Below are positions 61,451-64,000 of a stretch of 64,000 nt of DNA, piece after piece. The number at the start of each line of letters is the position of its first letter. The first letter of the stretch is position 1. The position numbers were made by a program, and so were the translations under genes. The notes under the pieces are model-generated. The model made no database searches and was not told where the DNA came from. It saw only the letters and a program-made list of their open reading frames with translations. Origin of the DNA: an uncultured Eubacteriales bacterium (GTDB taxonomy: Bacteria; Bacillota; Clostridia; Lachnospirales; Lachnospiraceae); contig OMVU01000003.1 in assembly GCA_900314565.1 (NCBI GenBank), positions 44,341-108,340 on the forward strand. The letters run 5' to 3'.

Positions 61451-62611
61451 TCACACCACCCCCTTTCCGGAGGCTTCGATTGCCCCTTCCAGATCCGCGA
61501 TCAGATCGTCCACATCTTCTATCCCGACGGACAGGCGGATGAGTTCATCAACAATCCCGACCTCTCTTCTGATATTTTCGGGAATGGCGGCATGTGTCAT
61601 CGTTGCAGGATGGCATACAAGAGATTCCACACCTCCCAGGCTTTCCGCCAGTGTGATGACCTTCAGATTTTTGAAGAACTTCCTGTAATCATATGTATCT
61701 TTGAGTACAAAAGAAATTATAGCTCCGGGGCCGTCCGCCTGTTTTTTCTGTATCTCATAACCGGGATCCTCCGGCAGCCCGGGAAAATATACTCTGTCCG
61801 CATGACCGCTCTCAGAGAGCCAGCGGGCAATCCGTTCCGCATTTTTTACATGCCGGTCCATCCTTACGCCGAGTGTCTTTATTCCTCTTATGACCAGAAA
61901 GCTGTCCCAGGGTGCCAGGACTCCTCCTATGGCATTTTGAAGATAATACAGACGGTCCGCCAGAGCTTTCTTTTTTACCACGACAAGACCTGATACCGTA
62001 TCACTGTGGCCTCCGAGATACTTTGTCCCGCTGTGGATCACAATATCGGCTCCGAGAGTAATCGGTCTCTGAAGGTACGGTGTCAAAAAGGTATTGTCCA
62101 CTATGAGGAGCTTTCCGTGTTCATGGGCGATCTTTGCCACTGCCTCTATGTCCGTTACGGTGAGAAGCGGATTTGCCGGACTTTCTATAAAAACTGCTTT
62201 GACATCTTCGTCAATCGCATCCTCGACCTTCTGCAGATCGGAAGTATTCACTATTTCATAAGCGATCCCGAAATTGCTGAATACATTTTCAAGGATCCGA
62301 AAAGTCCCGCCATAAATATTGTCCGAGACCACCAGCTTATCTCCCGATTTGAAAAGGGACAGAACTGTGTTTATGGCTGCCAGCCCGGAGGCAAATGCAA
62401 AACCGTATTTCCCATGCTCAAGTTCTGCTATGAGCCTTTCGAGAGCGTCTCTTGTCGGATTCCCGGTCCTGGAATACTCCCATCCTCTTGTCACTCCCAG
62501 GCCGTCCTGTTTGTAAGTCGACGTCTGATAGACAGGAATATTGACTGCTCCCGTAGTCACGTCTCCGTCGATCCCACCGTGTATTAAAATTGAATCTGTT
62601 TTTAAAGACAT
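61451..62611 (-). CDS. mccB: Cystathionine gamma-lyase/synthase (MccB-like)
   Basis: A 386-aa fold I PLP enzyme of Cys/Met metabolism. The PLP lysine is in IVIHSGTKYLGGHSDT, with YSRTGNPTRDALERLIAELE and FASGLAAINTVL at the N terminus and SLGGVESLVCHPATMTHA near the C terminus. With mccA it would convert homocysteine sulfur to cysteine; a gamma-synthase role is possible. GAAGGGATATAC precedes the ATG at 62611; the frame extends to 62668 without a site. A terminator-like hairpin lies about 80 bases upstream. Confidence 0.9.
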   Translation of the reverse strand: MSLKTDSILIHGGIDGDVTTGAVNIPVYQTSTYKQDGLGVTRGWEYSRTGNPTRDALERLIAELEHGKYGFAFASGLAAINTVLSLFKSGDKLVVSDNIYGGTFRILENVFSNFGIAYEIVNTSDLQKVEDAIDEDVKAVFIESPANPLLTVTDIEAVAKIAHEHGKLLIVDNTFLTPYLQRPITLGADIVIHSGTKYLGGHSDTVSGLVVVKKKALADRLYYLQNAIGGVLAPWDSFLVIRGIKTLGVRMDRHVKNAERIARWLSESGHADRVYFPGLPEDPGYEIQKKQADGPGAIISFVLKDTYDYRKFFKNLKVITLAESLGGVESLVCHPATMTHAAIPENIRREVGIVDELIRLSVGIEDVDDLIADLEGAIEASGKGVV

Positions 62612-62689
62612 GTATATCCCTTCTTTCTGATTGATCCGGGGAAAGCATTTTATATTGATCAAAATCACAAGTATTGCGCGATGAAGAAT

Positions 62690-62723
62690 AAAAAAGACCG
62701 GGGCTCTTTACAGGCACCCGGTA
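62690..62723 (-). terminator. Terminator-like hairpin in the leader of the mccBA-metNIQ operon
   Basis: On the - strand ACCGGG/CCCGGT with a GC-rich loop is followed by CTTTTTATT. No - strand gene ends upstream for over 600 bases, so it may be an attenuator. Upstream sequence (62724-62960) shows no S-box, T-box or other class I recognise. Confidence 0.55.
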
Positions 62724-63083
62724 CAAATGGACATATACGTTGAAAGCAAATCAACATCGCTTTTCTATGCGCACGAAACAGAGATCGAACGCACCCGTCC
62801 TGATTTGTCTCCGGGCAGTATTCATTCGACAGCACATGCACATATTCATATATCTGTTTTCAAAAATCGATCCGTTCATTGTTTTGCAGCCTTTCTTTTT
62901 AAGCTGCGTTCATACTAACACACGGCTTTCTTTTTGAAAATTCACTCTATCTGATCGTTCGTGATAAGCACTGGTTATCGCGATGATATTTCCTCCGCAT
63001 GAATGAAACGTCAACTTACTCATGACTGAAGTCACGAGAATGCGCCGACTATTTTTCAATGTGTGCTTCGCGAACAGGCGATA

Positions 63084-63150
63084 GCAAAAGTCTGTGCTTC
63101 ACAGGAATTGTATGAGCATTCAAACAATTCCACTCCGCACAGAGTATTGC
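63084..63150. repeat. Short palindromic repeat, copy A4
   Basis: GCAAAAGTCTGTGCTTCACA..., ATTGTATGAGCATTCAAAC, ...CCGCACAGAGTATTGCAAA. It matches A3 and the outer arms of A1 and A2. Module B3 follows at once. Confidence 0.82.
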
Positions 63151-63159
63151 AAACACCTG

Positions 63160-63230
63160 GGCGCTTCGCGGTTCTCATAATCATAATTCAGCCTGCACAG
63201 CGGGCTTTTTATAGAAAGCAGCTTTCTATA
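63160..63230 (-). repeat. Three-stem-loop module, copy B3
   Basis: Read on the - strand: stem 1 TATAGAAAGC/GCTTTCTATA (63210-63230), stem 2 AGCCCGC/GCAGGCT (63190-63206), then GAATTATGATTATGAG and CGCGAAGCG. Stem 1 has almost no sequence in common with B1 or B2 but pairs fully. The remaining 62960-63083 and 63231-63327 show only short palindromes. Confidence 0.75.
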
Positions 63231-63327
63231 AAATTATAATACCACCTGCCGCGCCATATTTCCCTCTCATCTGTGTCTGTTTTTCTTTTTCTTTGAACGG
63301 CCCTCCCTTTCAGCTCATCATTGACAG

Positions 63328-63851
63328 TTATGCCTTTTTCATCATTTTCTGTTCCATCGCCTCATGGATCTGATCCAGACAGACAGTATCGAACGTCTTT
63401 TCCACAGGCAGGAAAGTCAGCAAACGCTTATATGCCTCCCCCCAGGAGACGTTTTCACCGTCCGCTTCATTCTGATCCTCCAAAACAAAAGAGCTCCGGC
63501 CCGAAATCCTGCTCCTTTGAAGCATGAAAAAAAGCACCCGCAAAAAGGTGCTGCCTGTCAAGGCTTTGTCCTCTCTGCGGGTACCGGTTCACAACGCACC
63601 GCGCTCACGATTGCATCTGTTACAGGGGCATCCGGCGCTCCCGAGGAAGGACTCTTAAAGGTAGAACTGGGCGATGGCATTCAGATATGGCTTTGGGACA
63701 AAGATGCTCATTCGCTGAAATTTCGGCGTAGTCGCTTTCGGCGTATAGAGAATATCCTCCAGACACCATACCTGCCACTCGCCGTCAAAAGTCCATTGAT
63801 TCCGACAATCAGCCAGTTCCATTGATTGACAACAGGTATTCTAAATTCCAT
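63328..63851 (-). pseudogene. Decayed gene, possibly an alpha/beta-hydrolase/esterase
   Basis: GGAGGGATCTT precedes an ATG at 63851 (MEFRIPVVNQWN). A short duplication (AATCAATGGA twice) shifts the frame; another frame continues WTFDGEWQVWCLEDILYTP...FQRMSIFVPKPYL, reminiscent of the N terminus of feruloyl/tannase-type esterases, and stops near 63678. A further open stretch at 63328-63561 (SWGEAYKRLLTFLPVEKTFD...) may be the tail. Several frame changes and short length imply a broken gene. Family call is tentative. The last 150 bases of the window show nothing else. Confidence 0.4.
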
Positions 63852-64000
63852 AAGATCCCTCCGTTCCGTAAAGATCAAATCAGATGTCCGTAATGAAAGG
63901 ATACAACGGAAAAAAAGCCCTCGTCAATAAACACTCCCGGTCATGCTTATGCATTTTTTTGAATCAATCTTCTGCTCATTTGGAGTTGTTTTACCCCATA

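Noticed and set aside
62724-62960. SAM (S-box) riboswitch or T-box before mccB
   Set aside because: Neither the S-box core nor the T-box TGGNACCGCG signature is visible.

Overview
This window looks like a chromosome segment of a strictly anaerobic member of the Clostridia, most likely Lachnospiraceae-like. That placement is my inference. It rests on a three-gene NADH-linked [FeFe] hydrogenase (hymABC type), indolepyruvate:ferredoxin oxidoreductase, a flavodiiron protein fused to its own electron carriers, a minimal SufCB (SmsCB) Fe-S system, AGGAGG-type ribosome binding sites, a PKTG-anchored surface protein and moderate G+C. No rRNA, tRNA, CRISPR array or intact transposase gene was seen.

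Layout. 1-7.2 kb: end of an aldo/keto reductase, a CDF metal exporter, the hydrogenase operon and an acyltransferase remnant. 7.5-11.9 kb: one large cell-wall-anchored repeat protein. 12.4-24.1 kb: a large double-HTH protein, a 936-aa Fe-S/GltD-like flavoprotein, an alanine/glycine:cation symporter, HD hydrolase, CorA, FHA protein and the FDP-rubredoxin-NROR fusion. 24.1-25.7 kb: 1.6 kb of non-coding repeats. 25.7-35.3 kb: paaK, iorBA, a 2-hydroxyacid dehydrogenase, larE-like, a GH1 phospho-beta-glucosidase and a DUF89 protein. 35.4-38.8 kb: an autoregulated tetR-ABC exporter operon. 38.9-44.7 kb: an accessory block (threonine aldolase, DUF3990 protein, AbiEi/AbiEii, two metallophosphoesterases, a small XRE regulator). 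45-51 kb: PepC, GH5, an esterase and smsCB. 51.3-55.7 kb: trehalose uptake and hydrolysis. 55.9-62.6 kb: a CMD protein, an iron alcohol dehydrogenase and an mccBA-metNIQ sulfur amino acid operon. 62.6-64 kb: repeats and a decayed esterase-like gene.

How the genes fit together. Redox flow is the main theme: aromatic 2-oxoacids are oxidised by IorAB with reduction of ferredoxin, PaaK links the arylacetate and CoA pools, the hydrogenase disposes of electrons, and the FDP fusion removes O2 or NO. Sugar use is served by treB/treC, GH1 and GH5.

The unusual part is the non-coding DNA. (1) At six genes the stop codon lies inside the first unit of a tandem or direct duplication that runs into the 3' flank. 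(2) A family of palindromic elements, in long forms (about 230-330 bp) and short forms (about 70 bp), recurs four times. (3) A three-stem-loop module recurs three times; its stems keep pairing although their sequences change. (4) Several promoters have clearly placed operators: tetR, abiE and treB.
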